The notes under the pieces: generated by a model
Database searches by the model: none
What the model was told of the DNA's origin: nothing
What the model saw: only the letters and a program-made list of their open reading frames with translations
Program-made: the position numbers and the translations under genes
In this document: positions 17,168-25,693 of the stretch, one piece after another
How the letters are laid out: every line of letters starts with the position of its first letter
Position numbering within the stretch: position 1 is the first letter of the stretch
Assembly (NCBI RefSeq): GCF_006539505.1
Contig: NZ_BJND01000046.1
Location: 1-64,000 of the forward strand
Length of the DNA: 64,000 nucleotides
From: Streptomyces spinoverrucosus
GTDB taxonomy: Bacteria; Actinomycetota; Actinomycetes; Streptomycetales; Streptomycetaceae
Direction of reading: 5' to 3'

Positions 17168-17206
17168 TGTCAGTCATGACACTTTCGCTATGCTGTCAGT
17201 CATGAC
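17168..17206. promoter_or_regulatory. tandem TetR operators over a leaderless promoter
   Basis: TGTCAGTCATGACA occurs at 17168-17181 and 17193-17206; each is TGTCA/TGACA around four bases, and the centres are 25 bp apart. Between them lie a CTGTCA-like -35 (17167-17172) and TATGCT (17189-17194, -10). The start of transcription would fall at about 17201-17202, on the ATG of the LmeA-like gene. Bound repressor would cover the whole promoter. Confidence 0.7.
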
Positions 17207-17939
17207 ACTTTTTCGGAGGGGGCATGCGGTCCGGCGTACGGTCCGCGGGCGGGTCTCCCGGCGGGCCCGGCTGGTCGCCCTCGGCGTGGCCGGCGCGGTG
17301 CTGGCCGCCGGGGGCGTCGCCGAGGCGGTGGCACGCGACCGGGCGGCCGACCGGCTCGCGGACCGTATGGAGCGCCGGCTGCACACCGCGCTGGACATCG
17401 GGTTCGGCCCGACACCGGTGATGGTGCAGCTGGCCCGCGGGTCCTTCCCCCAGGTGGAGGTCTCCGGCGAGGGCGCGACCTTCCGCCGGTTCACCGGAGT
17501 GGATCTGCACGCCGAGCTGGCCGACGTGGTGCGCACCGGCGACGGGCTGTCGGTGGCCGACTCCCGGGTCAGCGCCGAGCTGGCCGACGCCGCCCTCGCG
17601 GACGCCGTCGCCACGATGACCGGGGGCGCGCTGGGTGCCGCCGTCGTCAGCACCGACCCCGGCGCGGGCGAACTCGTCGTGCACGCCGGGCCTGCCGGGC
17701 GGATCGCCGTCGGTTTCCGGCCGGTGCTCCAGGAGCAGGGCATCCGTTTCGAACGCACCGCCGTGAAGGTGGGTGACCGCACAGTTCCGGACGCCCTTGC
17801 CGCGCAGCTGCTCGGCGAGACCCCGCAGGAACTGGACCTGTCCGGACTGCCGCTCGACCTGACGCCGCAGCGGCTCGCCGTGACGTCGAGCGGGCTGCGG
17901 CTGGAGCTGACAGGGGGCAGTACGACCGTGCAGGCCTGA
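17202..17939 (+). CDS. LmeA-family (DUF2993) phospholipid-binding protein
   Basis: The start is predicted at ATG 17202 as a leaderless message, giving 245 residues. A strong GGAGGGGG at 17215-17222 lies inside the frame and points at an ATG (17224) in a different, short frame. One N-terminal membrane anchor (LVALGVAGAVLAAGGVAEAV) is followed by the DUF2993 core (DRMERRLHTALDIGFGPTP, GSFPQVEVSGEG, FTGVDLHAELADVV). LmeA of mycobacteria binds phospholipid and helps periplasmic lipoglycan maturation. Here the gene precedes an MMPL exporter, so a role in handing lipids to or from that pump is likely. Confidence 0.8.
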   Translation: MTLFRRGHAVRRTVRGRVSRRARLVALGVAGAVLAAGGVAEAVARDRAADRLADRMERRLHTALDIGFGPTPVMVQLARGSFPQVEVSGEGATFRRFTGVDLHAELADVVRTGDGLSVADSRVSAELADAALADAVATMTGGALGAAVVSTDPGAGELVVHAGPAGRIAVGFRPVLQEQGIRFERTAVKVGDRTVPDALAAQLLGETPQELDLSGLPLDLTPQRLAVTSSGLRLELTGGSTTVQA

Positions 17940-18027
17940 GCCCGGCCGACGCCGATCGCCGTAGCACTGCCGTACCCCCTCCCGAAGACCCCCACCGCAC
18001 TGCCACTACTGCACGAGGAGCATCTCC

Positions 18028-20262
18028 GTGGCGACTTGGCTCTATCGGCTCGGTCTCGGCGCATACCGTCGCCGGCGGCTCGTCCTGGCGGCCTGGCTGG
18101 CCGTGCTGGCCGGTGCCGTCTGCGCGCTGGTCGTCGTGGGCGGCAAGCTCGACAACGAGTTCACGATCCCCGGCTCCGAGTCCCAGCGGGCCCAGGACAC
18201 GATGGCCGAGGACTTCCCGGCGGCGGCCGGGACCAGCGCGCAGATCGTGTTCACCGCACCCGAGGGACGCAAGGTGAGCGATCCGCAGGCGGCACAGGGC
18301 ATCCAGCGCACGCTCGCCGCCACGCAGGACGCTCCGCAGGTGGCTGCGGTGATCCCGCCGGACCGGGCCGGGACCGTGACGCCGGACGGGCGGACCGCGC
18401 TGGCGCAGGTCAACTACGACGTGAGCCGTTCCGCCCTGGACGACGGCACACTCGACGCGCTGGAGGACACCACGCGGGCCGCCGAGGAGGCGGGGCTGGA
18501 GGTGTCCGTCGGCGGGCAGGCGTACGGCAACGGTGTGCTCACCCCCAGCGTGCTCGAACTGCTCGGCGTGGTCGTGGCGTTGGCGGTGCTCGCCCTCACC
18601 TTCGGCTCGCTGCTCGCCGCCGGGATGCCGCTGCTGACCGCGTTCATCGGCATCGGCACCGGGCTCGCGGCGCTGCTGGCGGTGTCGTCGGGGGTCACCG
18701 TGTCGTCGACCGCGCTGAGCCTGGCGCTGATGCTGGGGCTGGCCGTCGGTATCGACTACGCCCTGTTCGTGCTGTCCCGGCACCGCACGCAACTGGCCCA
18801 GGGGATGGACCCGCGTGAGTCGGCCGGGCGGGCGGTCGGTACGGCGGGCAGCGCGGTGGTGTTCGCGGGGATGACGGTCATCATCGCGCTGGTGGGTCTG
18901 ATGGTCGTCCGCATTCCGTTCCTGACCGTCATGGGCCTCAGCGCGGCGGCGACCGTGCTGATCGCGGTGCTGGTCGCGGTGACGCTGCTGCCTGCGCTGT
19001 TCGGCCTCGCGGGCGCACGGCTCGCGCCGCGTCCGGGGTCGCGGGCGGCGCGGCGGGCGGTGGTGGCGGGCGGCACGGAAGATACGGACGAGTCACGCCC
19101 CTCCGTCATGGGCCGACGCTGGGCCCGCCTGGTCACCCGCCGCCCCCTCCTCGTCGTCCTCGCCACCGTCGCCGCCCTGGTCACCGTCGCCGTCCCCGCC
19201 GCCGATCTGCGCCTCGCGCTGCCCGACAACGGCACGGCCGCGCACGGGACGTCGCAGCGGGAGACGTACGACACCGTCGCCGACGCCTTCGGGCCGGGAT
19301 TCAACGGGCCACTGCTCGTGCTCGCCGAGGCGGACACGCCGGGGCAGGCCGGGCAGCGGCAGGCGGCCGCCGTGGCCGGGCGGTTGCAGCAACTGCCGGG
19401 CGTGGTGAAGGTCGGGCAGCCGCAGTACGCGCCGGAGTCCGGGCGGGCGGTGATCCAGGTCGTGCCCGAGGGCGGCCCGCAGGACGAGTCCACGCAGGAT
19501 CTGGTGGCCGCCATCCGCGACGACGCGGCCACGATCGAGGGCGAGACCGGCGCCGCCGTCTCCGTCACCGGCACCACCGCGATCGGCATCGACGTCTCCG
19601 ACCGGCTGAGCGCCTCGCTGCTGCCGTTCGCGGCGGTGGTCGTGGGCCTGTGCCTGGTGCTGCTGCTGCTCGTCTTCCGGTCGCTGGTCGTGCCGGTCAA
19701 GGCGACCGTCGGCTTCCTGCTGTCGGTGGCGGCATCCTTCGGCGCGGTGGTCGCGGTGTTCCAGTGGGGGTGGCTCGCCGACGCGCTGGACGTGGCCAGG
19801 ACCGGGCCCGTCGTCAGTTTCCTGCCCATCGTGCTGATGGCGGTGCTGTTCGGACTGGCGATGGACTACGAGGTGTTCCTGGTCTCCAGCATGCGCGAGG
19901 AGTGGGTGCGCACCGGGCGGGCCCGGGACGCGGTGGTCGACGGTGCCGGGCATGCCTCGCGGGTGGTCACGGCGGCGGCGCTCATCATGTTCTTCGTCTT
20001 CGCCAGCTTCGTGACGACCGAGGACGCCATCGTCAAACCCATCGCGTTCTCCCTGGCGTTCGGTGTGCTGGTGGACGCCTTCGTGGTGCGGATGACGCTG
20101 GTGCCGGCGGTGCTGGCCATGGTGGGCCGCGGCGCCTGGTGGCTGCCACGGGGACTGGACCGGCTGCTGCCCGACCTCGACATCGAGGGGGCGCGACTGC
20201 ACGACGGCTCCCACAAAGAACCCGTACGGCCGCTGACCGAAATCAAAGCGGGTTCTGGCTGA
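18028..20262 (+). CDS. MMPL/RND-family membrane exporter
   Basis: The 744-residue protein from GTG 18028 (GAGGAG upstream) has the MMPL layout. A first helix (LVLAAWLAVLAGAVCALVVVGG) is followed by a large outer loop, a bundle containing GLAVGIDYALFVLSRHR, then the duplicate half with a second loop and GLAMDYEVFLVSSMREEW. Both conserved Asp-Tyr proton-relay motifs are intact. MMPL pumps export lipids or hydrophobic antibiotics using the proton gradient. It lies 88 bases after the LmeA-like gene and both are probably repressed by the divergent TetR protein. A strong terminator follows. Confidence 0.93.
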   Translation: MATWLYRLGLGAYRRRRLVLAAWLAVLAGAVCALVVVGGKLDNEFTIPGSESQRAQDTMAEDFPAAAGTSAQIVFTAPEGRKVSDPQAAQGIQRTLAATQDAPQVAAVIPPDRAGTVTPDGRTALAQVNYDVSRSALDDGTLDALEDTTRAAEEAGLEVSVGGQAYGNGVLTPSVLELLGVVVALAVLALTFGSLLAAGMPLLTAFIGIGTGLAALLAVSSGVTVSSTALSLALMLGLAVGIDYALFVLSRHRTQLAQGMDPRESAGRAVGTAGSAVVFAGMTVIIALVGLMVVRIPFLTVMGLSAAATVLIAVLVAVTLLPALFGLAGARLAPRPGSRAARRAVVAGGTEDTDESRPSVMGRRWARLVTRRPLLVVLATVAALVTVAVPAADLRLALPDNGTAAHGTSQRETYDTVADAFGPGFNGPLLVLAEADTPGQAGQRQAAAVAGRLQQLPGVVKVGQPQYAPESGRAVIQVVPEGGPQDESTQDLVAAIRDDAATIEGETGAAVSVTGTTAIGIDVSDRLSASLLPFAAVVVGLCLVLLLLVFRSLVVPVKATVGFLLSVAASFGAVVAVFQWGWLADALDVARTGPVVSFLPIVLMAVLFGLAMDYEVFLVSSMREEWVRTGRARDAVVDGAGHASRVVTAAALIMFFVFASFVTTEDAIVKPIAFSLAFGVLVDAFVVRMTLVPAVLAMVGRGAWWLPRGLDRLLPDLDIEGARLHDGSHKEPVRPLTEIKAGSG

Positions 20263-20282
20263 AATTATCCGGGAAAACATAC

Positions 20283-20328
20283 CGCCGGCCTGCCTCTCAG
20301 GTTCACCGAGAGGCAGGCCGGCGTTTTT
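20283..20328 (+). terminator. rho-independent terminator
   Basis: A perfect 16-bp stem (CGCCGGCCTGCCTCTC 20283-20298 with GAGAGGCAGGCCGGCG 20308-20323), a 9-base loop and TTTTT (20324-20328). It closes the MMPL transcription unit. Confidence 0.95.
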
Positions 20329-20340
20329 CGCCATTAATTG

Positions 20341-20430
20341 TTTCCGCTGCGGAAATTAACAGCGGAACATTTGATTCCGGTGAAGCCCCTGTGTTTGACT
20401 GAGGGCACCGAATACACCCTCCTGGTGTAT
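20341..20430. promoter_or_regulatory. palindromes upstream of the type III PKS operon
   Basis: TTTCCGC-T-GCGGAAA (20341-20355) and ATACACC-CTCCT-GGTGTAT (20412-20430) are perfect dyads in an AT-richer 200-base leader before the synthase start. CCGCTG/CAGCGG also pairs across 20344-20365. They are candidate binding sites for a pathway regulator. No dedicated regulator gene is adjacent upstream. Confidence 0.5.
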
Positions 20431-20540
20431 CTTCACTCTGCGCCACTCTCACGGGTCTGGCCTGCGCAAAGACGCCCTGGCCGACTTTCCTTCGGCACCC
20501 ACGATGCCCTCTCCCTCCTTTCACCGAAGAGGAATCACGC

Positions 20541-21626
20541 ATGCACCTCGAAGAGAAAATCGCCCCTGCCCGGCGCGCACAGCGTACCGTCGCACGCCCT
20601 GTCATCACCGGCTCCTCGCATTCCTTTCCGGGCACCCGGAGCAGCCAGGACGACCTGTGGCAGGACTTTTTCCTGGACCACTACGACGGTTTTCCGCTGG
20701 CCCGCCGGATATTCGAGAATTCCGGCATCACCTCCCGTTCCACGGCCGTCGACCCGCGCGCCGAGAAGGAAGTGTCCGGCTGGAGCACCGGCCGGCGCAT
20801 GGCCCGCTACATCGACGAGGCCGTACCGCTCGGCAAGCGCACCGTCGCCAACGCCCTGGAGTCGGCGGGCCTGGCCCCGCAGGACGTCGGCCTGCTGGCC
20901 GTGGCCTCCTGCACCGGCTACACCACTCCCGGCCTGGACTTACGGCTCGCCGACGAGCTGGGCATGAGCAGCAGGGTCCAGCGGCTTTTCGTCGGCCACA
21001 TGGGCTGCTACGCCGCCGTCCCGTCCCTGGGCGCCGTCTCCGACTTCGTCGCCTCCCGTGGCCGCCCGGCCGTGCTGCTGTGTCTCGAACTCACCTCGCT
21101 GCACGTCCAGCCGCCCTCCCGGGACATCGAACAGATCGTGGCGCACGCCCTGTTCGCGGACGCGGCCGCCGCCGTCGTCCTCGAACCCGACGCCGACTCC
21201 GGCTACGAGGTGATCGACGTCGTCGCGGTCACCGACCACTCCACCGCCGACCACATGAGCTGGCAGATCACCGACCTCGGCTTCAAGATGGGCCTGTCGC
21301 CCAAGGTCCCCGACGTCCTCGCGCAGCACGTCGGCGAGGTGGTCCGCGACCAGCTGCTCGCCCCGCACGGGCTCACCCCCGAGGAGGTCACCGGCTGGGC
21401 CGTGCACCCCGGCGGCAAGCGGATCCTGGAGGTCGTCGGCGAGCGCCTCGACCTGCCGGCCGGCGCGCTGGACGCGTCGTACGGCGTCCTCGACGAGTGC
21501 GGCAACTGCTCCTCGCCCACCGTCCTGATGGTCCTTCAGCGGCTGCCCCGCACCGACGGCCCGGTGGTCGCCATGGCCTTCGGCCCCGGCCTCACCCTCT
21601 ACGCGGCCCTGCTGCGCCGATCCTGA
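20541..21626 (+). CDS. type III polyketide synthase
   Basis: The 361-residue ketosynthase starts at ATG 20541 with AGAGGAA upstream. The Cys-His-Asn triad is intact: C156 in VGHMGCYAAV, H289 in WAVHPGG, N322 in DECGNCSSPT; the C-terminal GFGPG-like loop reads AFGPGLTLY. It would extend a starter with malonyl-CoA to a pyrone or resorcinol/naphthalene-type product. Leu134 is a TTA codon (20940-20942), so translation should depend on the bldA tRNA. A sulfotransferase and PAPS-forming genes follow on the same strand. In caprazamycin biosynthesis, the type III synthase Cpz8 and sulfotransferase Cpz6 make sulfated pyrones; this pair looks analogous. The starter unit cannot be read from sequence. 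Confidence 0.95.
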   Translation: MHLEEKIAPARRAQRTVARPVITGSSHSFPGTRSSQDDLWQDFFLDHYDGFPLARRIFENSGITSRSTAVDPRAEKEVSGWSTGRRMARYIDEAVPLGKRTVANALESAGLAPQDVGLLAVASCTGYTTPGLDLRLADELGMSSRVQRLFVGHMGCYAAVPSLGAVSDFVASRGRPAVLLCLELTSLHVQPPSRDIEQIVAHALFADAAAAVVLEPDADSGYEVIDVVAVTDHSTADHMSWQITDLGFKMGLSPKVPDVLAQHVGEVVRDQLLAPHGLTPEEVTGWAVHPGGKRILEVVGERLDLPAGALDASYGVLDECGNCSSPTVLMVLQRLPRTDGPVVAMAFGPGLTLYAALLRRS

Positions 21627-21695
21627 CACCGGCCGGGCACCTTCCCGCACGACCCACGGACACCGCCCAAGGACGCACGGAAGGAACAGCTGCGC

Positions 21696-22823
21696 ATGCC
21701 CACCCCGACCTCACCGGCACCGGGCCAGGTCTTCGTCACCGGCACCGGCCGCTGCGGCTCCACCCTGGTCTCCGAGTTACTGCGCGAGCACCCGCAGGTC
21801 CTCAGCCTGTCGGAGCTCTTCAACCACCTCACGGACATGTACCGGATCACCGCCCGGGTCTTCCCCGAAGGCCCGCTCACGGCGGCGGAGTTCTGGCGGA
21901 TCCTGTCCTCCCGCAACACCGTCAACAAGCTCCTGACCGCCCATGGACTGGCCCCGAAGGAAGTCCTCTACCGCCCCTCGGCCACCACCCGCTTCCAGGC
22001 CGACACCGGCGTCCCCGCCGTCCTGCTCACCACGCTCCCCCACCTCACCGACACCCCGGACGAGCTGTACGACGAACTGGAGGCGGCCGTCGCCGGGTTC
22101 CCGGACGCCGGTGTCGGCGAGCACTACCACCGCCTGTTCGCCTGGCTGTGCGCCCGCTTCGGCAAGGCCCTGTGGGCCGAGCGCAGCGGCGGCTCGCTGA
22201 TCCTCGCCTCGCAGTTCCGCGAGCACTTCCCCGAGGCCCGCTATCTGCACATCGTGCGCGACGGCCGGGACACCGCCCTGTCCATGAGCCGCCACACCGG
22301 CTTCCGGATGGCCGCCGTGGTGATGGCACTGCACCTGACGCTGGGCCACGACCCGTACGCCGAGCAGCCGTCGCTCGACGCCGAGCGCGACCTGGGCTTC
22401 GTACCGGAGGAGCTGCTGCCGTTCCTGCCGGAACGTTTCGACGCCGCCGCCGTGCGCGACTACCGGGTCCCGGTGTCGCTGTTCGGCACGTACTGGGCGG
22501 ACGAGATGCAGCGCGGCATGACGGCGCTGTCCGCGCTGCCGCAGGAGAACGTGCTGCACATCTGGTACGAGGACCTGCTCGCCGCGCCCGAGGAGTCCCT
22601 GCACCGCATCGGCGAGTTCCTCGGCGCCGACTTCGTGGACGCCGACTGGGAGCGGCGGTGCGCGGCCAAGGTGGGCGCGCCATCGTCGTCCTGGCGGGAG
22701 CTGCCCGACGCCGAGCGGGAGGAGCTGGAGCAGGCGTGTGCCGCCGGGTTCTCGGTGCTCGCCGCGCACGGGGTCGTCCCCATGGTCGGTACGGCGGCTT
22801 CGGCGGCAAGGAGCGGCATATGA
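21696..22823 (+). CDS. PAPS-dependent sulfotransferase
   Basis: The 375-residue protein starts at ATG 21696 after AAGGAA. The 5'-phosphosulfate loop FVTGTGRCGSTLVSELL (about 13-29) and the 3'-phosphate motif YLHIVRDGRDTALSMSRH (about 184-201) are both clear, so it should bind PAPS. It lacks a signal peptide and acts in the cytoplasm. It sits 69 bases behind the type III PKS and its stop overlaps the cysC start. Leu28 is TTA (21777-21779), a second bldA-dependent gene in the operon. The acceptor is probably the phenolic or enolic hydroxyl of the polyketide product. Confidence 0.92.
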   Translation: MPTPTSPAPGQVFVTGTGRCGSTLVSELLREHPQVLSLSELFNHLTDMYRITARVFPEGPLTAAEFWRILSSRNTVNKLLTAHGLAPKEVLYRPSATTRFQADTGVPAVLLTTLPHLTDTPDELYDELEAAVAGFPDAGVGEHYHRLFAWLCARFGKALWAERSGGSLILASQFREHFPEARYLHIVRDGRDTALSMSRHTGFRMAAVVMALHLTLGHDPYAEQPSLDAERDLGFVPEELLPFLPERFDAAAVRDYRVPVSLFGTYWADEMQRGMTALSALPQENVLHIWYEDLLAAPEESLHRIGEFLGADFVDADWERRCAAKVGAPSSSWRELPDAEREELEQACAAGFSVLAAHGVVPMVGTAASAARSGI

Positions 22824-23368
22824 GGACCCCTGCGACCCAGGGCGCCACGATCTGGCTGACCGGGCTGCCCAGCTCCGGCAAGACGACGCTGGCGCAGGCG
22901 CTGGCCAGCCGCCTCACCCGCGAAGGGCACCGCGTGGAGGTGCTCGACGGTGACGAGATCCGCACGTTCCTCAGCGCCGGCCTCGGCTTCACCCGCGAGG
23001 ACCGCGACACCAACGTGCAGCGCATCGGCCTGGTCGCCGAGGTGCTGGCCCGCAACGGCATCCTGGTGCTGGTCCCGGTCATCGCGCCGTACGCCGACAG
23101 CCGCGAGGCGGTGCGCAAACGGCACGAGGCGAGCGGGACGCCGTATCTGGAGGTGCATGTCGCCACCCCGCTCCAGGTGTGCGCGGTACGCGATGTGAAG
23201 GGCCTGTACGCGCAGGCCCGCGCCGGGCGGCTGTCGGGGCTGACCGGCATCGACGACCCCTACGAGCCGCCGCAGGCGCCGGACGCGCGGGTGGAGACGC
23301 AACTCCAGTCCGTCGGCGAGTCGGTGGACGTCGTGCACGCGCTGATGGCGGATCGGGGGCTGCTGTGA
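22820..23368 (+). CDS. cysC: adenylylsulfate (APS) kinase
   Basis: The 182-residue kinase has the P-loop GLPSSGKTTL (15-24), DGDEIR (43-48), the LGFTREDRDTNVQRI helix and KGLYAQARAG (about 134-143). It phosphorylates APS to PAPS, the sulfate donor for the preceding sulfotransferase. ATG 22820 overlaps the sulfotransferase stop and its own stop overlaps the cysD GTG, giving tight stoichiometric coupling. Length is normal. Confidence 0.96.
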   Translation: MRTPATQGATIWLTGLPSSGKTTLAQALASRLTREGHRVEVLDGDEIRTFLSAGLGFTREDRDTNVQRIGLVAEVLARNGILVLVPVIAPYADSREAVRKRHEASGTPYLEVHVATPLQVCAVRDVKGLYAQARAGRLSGLTGIDDPYEPPQAPDARVETQLQSVGESVDVVHALMADRGLL

Positions 23369-24273
23369 CCGCCGTGGCCGCCCGGCTCACGCACACCGAC
23401 GTGCTGGAGTCGGAGGCGGTGTACATCTTCCGCGAGGTGGCCGGCGAGTTCGAGAAGCCGGTGCTGCTGTTCTCCGGCGGCAAGGACTCCGTGGTCATGC
23501 TGCATCTGGCGTTGAAGGCGTTCGCGCCGGCGCCGCTGCCGTTCCCGCTGCTGCATGTGGACACCGGGCACAACTTCCCGGAGGTGCTCGCGTACCGGGA
23601 CCGTGTGGTGGCCGCACATGGGCTCACCCTCCATGTGGCCTCCGTACAGGACTACATCGACCGGGGTGTGCTGCGCGAACGTCCCGACGGGACGCGGAAT
23701 CCGTTGCAGACGCTGCCGCTGCTGGAGGCGATCAGCGGCGGCGGGTTCGACGCGGTGTTCGGCGGCGGGCGGCGCGACGAGGAGAAGGCCCGCGCCAAGG
23801 AGCGGGTGTTCTCGCTGCGCGACGAGTTCGGTACGTGGGACCCGCGCCGCCAGCGGCCCGAGCTGTGGCAGCTGTACAACGGCCGCCATCTGCCCGGCGA
23901 GCACGTGCGGGTGTTCCCGCTCAGCAACTGGACCGAGCTGGACGTGTGGCAGTACATCGCCCGTGAGGGGATCGAGCTGCCGTCCATCTACTTCGCGCAC
24001 GAGCGTGAGGTGTTCCTGCGGTCCGGCATGTGGCTGGCCCCGGGCGACTGGGGCGGCCCCAGGGACGGCGAGCCGGTGGAGAAGCGCCGGGTGCGCTACC
24101 GCACCGTCGGCGACATGTCCTGCACCGGTGCGGTCCTGTCCGAGGCGTCCGGCGTCGACGAGGTGATCGTCGAGATCACCGCCTCCCGGCTCACCGAACG
24201 CGGCGCCACGCGTGCCGACGACCGGCTGTCGGAGGCCGCGATGGAGGACCGCAAACGCGAGGGGTACTTCTGA
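23365..24273 (+). CDS. cysD: sulfate adenylyltransferase subunit 2
   Basis: The 302-residue protein is the catalytic, adenylating subunit of ATP sulfurylase. It has the PP-loop motif LLFSGGKDSVVMLHL (about 34-48), HVDTGHNFPEVL, FGGGRRDEEKARAKER and the C-terminal TGAVLSEAS. GTG 23365 overlaps the cysC stop. With CysN it makes APS from ATP and sulfate. No cysH or sulfite reductase gene accompanies it here, unlike the usual assimilation operon. Confidence 0.96.
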   Translation: MTAVAARLTHTDVLESEAVYIFREVAGEFEKPVLLFSGGKDSVVMLHLALKAFAPAPLPFPLLHVDTGHNFPEVLAYRDRVVAAHGLTLHVASVQDYIDRGVLRERPDGTRNPLQTLPLLEAISGGGFDAVFGGGRRDEEKARAKERVFSLRDEFGTWDPRRQRPELWQLYNGRHLPGEHVRVFPLSNWTELDVWQYIAREGIELPSIYFAHEREVFLRSGMWLAPGDWGGPRDGEPVEKRRVRYRTVGDMSCTGAVLSEASGVDEVIVEITASRLTERGATRADDRLSEAAMEDRKREGYF

Positions 24274-24433
24274 GATGACCGCCGACCTGACGACTTTCGC
24301 CGACCTGACGGCTTTCGGCCACCCCCACCATGTCACCCACCCCCCGCATGTCACCGCCGCCCTGATGATGCGCGGCATCTTCCAGGAGGCCCGGTCCCGG
24401 CTGACCGTCGGGACCGGCGCACAGGAGGGACAC

Positions 24434-25693
24434 GTGAATCCCATGCCCACCCAGCCCCTTGAGGCCCCGGCGGCCGAGGCGGACCTGCTCCGCTGGGCCA
24501 CCGCCGGCTCGGTGGACGACGGCAAGTCCACCCTCGTGGGACGGCTGCTGCACGACTCCAAGTCGGTCCTCGCCGACCAGCTGGAGGCCGTGGCCCGCGC
24601 GTCCTCCGGGGAGGGACCCGACCTGGCCCTGCTCACCGACGGGCTGCGCGCCGAGCGCGAGCAGGGCATCACCATCGACGTGGCGTACCGCTACTTCGCC
24701 ACCCCGCGCAGGCGGTTCATCCTCGCCGACACCCCGGGGCATGTGCAGTACACCCGGAACATGGTCACCGGCGCCTCCACCGCCGCCCTCACCGTGATCC
24801 TCGTCGACGCCCGCAAGGGCGTGGTCGAGCAGACCCGGCGGCACGCGGCGGTGGCGGCGCTGCTGCGGGTGCCGCACGTGGTGCTCGCCGTCAACAAGAT
24901 GGACCTCGTCGGCTACGAGCAGTCCGTCTTCGCCCGGATCGCCGGGGAGTTCACGCACCTCGCGACCGGGCTCGGCATCCCCGAGGTCACCGCGATCCCG
25001 ATCTCCGCGCTGGCCGGGGACAACGTCGTCGAGCCGTCCACGCGCATGGACTGGTACGGCGGCCCTACCGTCCTGGCTCACCTGGAGACCGTGCCGGTCA
25101 CCGAGGAGGCCGCGGACGCACCCGCCCGCTTCCCGGTCCAGTACGTCATCCGCTCCGGTGACAAGCGCCTGTACGCTGGTCAGCTCGCGACCGGTGAACT
25201 GCGGGTCGGCGACCGGGTCACCGTGCTGCCGTCCGGGCGGACCACCACCGTCACCGGCGTGGACGTCCTGGGCGCCCCGGCGGAGCTGGTGCGCTCCCAG
25301 CAGTCGGGCGCGCTGCGCCTCGCCGACGACCTGGACGTCTCGCGCGGGGACCTGATCGTCCCGGCGGTCGCCCTGCCGGAGGTGTCCCGGGATGTCGAGG
25401 CGGCGGTGTGCCATCTGCACGAACGCCCGCTACGGCCCGGGGACCACGTGCTGCTGCGGCACACCACGCGGACCGTGCGCGCGGTGGTCCGGCGGATCGC
25501 GGGTGCAGGGCGGCTGGACCTCAACGAGATCGGTCAGGTGGCGCTGCGCACCGCCGAGCGGCTGGCGTTCGACCGCTACGAGGACAGCCGCCGCACCGGC
25601 TCCTTCGTGCTGATCGACCCGGCCGACGGGGCCACACTGACCGCGGGCATGGTCGGCGCCACCGCTCCGGGGACCCCCGATGCCGCTGCCTGA
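24434..25693 (+). CDS. cysN: sulfate adenylyltransferase subunit 1 (GTPase)
   Basis: This is the EF-Tu-like regulatory GTPase of ATP sulfurylase. Motifs are GSVDDGKSTLVGRLLHDSK (P-loop), ADTPGHVQY (G3) and NKMD (G4), followed by two beta-barrel domains. I chose GTG 24434 (419 residues) because AGGAGGG lies just upstream and homology begins soon after. The frame is open back to ATG 24275, two bases after cysD, which would add 53 unusual His/Thr-rich residues. The 160 bases between cysD and this start hold no other gene. Its end overlaps the binding-protein gene by 14 bases. Confidence 0.93.
   Translation: MNPMPTQPLEAPAAEADLLRWATAGSVDDGKSTLVGRLLHDSKSVLADQLEAVARASSGEGPDLALLTDGLRAEREQGITIDVAYRYFATPRRRFILADTPGHVQYTRNMVTGASTAALTVILVDARKGVVEQTRRHAAVAALLRVPHVVLAVNKMDLVGYEQSVFARIAGEFTHLATGLGIPEVTAIPISALAGDNVVEPSTRMDWYGGPTVLAHLETVPVTEEAADAPARFPVQYVIRSGDKRLYAGQLATGELRVGDRVTVLPSGRTTTVTGVDVLGAPAELVRSQQSGALRLADDLDVSRGDLIVPAVALPEVSRDVEAAVCHLHERPLRPGDHVLLRHTTRTVRAVVRRIAGAGRLDLNEIGQVALRTAERLAFDRYEDSRRTGSFVLIDPADGATLTAGMVGATAPGTPDAAA

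Noticed and set aside
17224..17421. 65-residue frame starting after a perfect GGAGGGGG
   Set aside because: Codon pattern and composition are those of a shifted frame of the LmeA-like gene; kept only as an oddity in the findings.
20504..23368. 954-residue frame across the PKS and sulfotransferase ending in real cysC sequence
   Set aside because: Only the last 182 residues are CysC; upstream residues are shadow translation.
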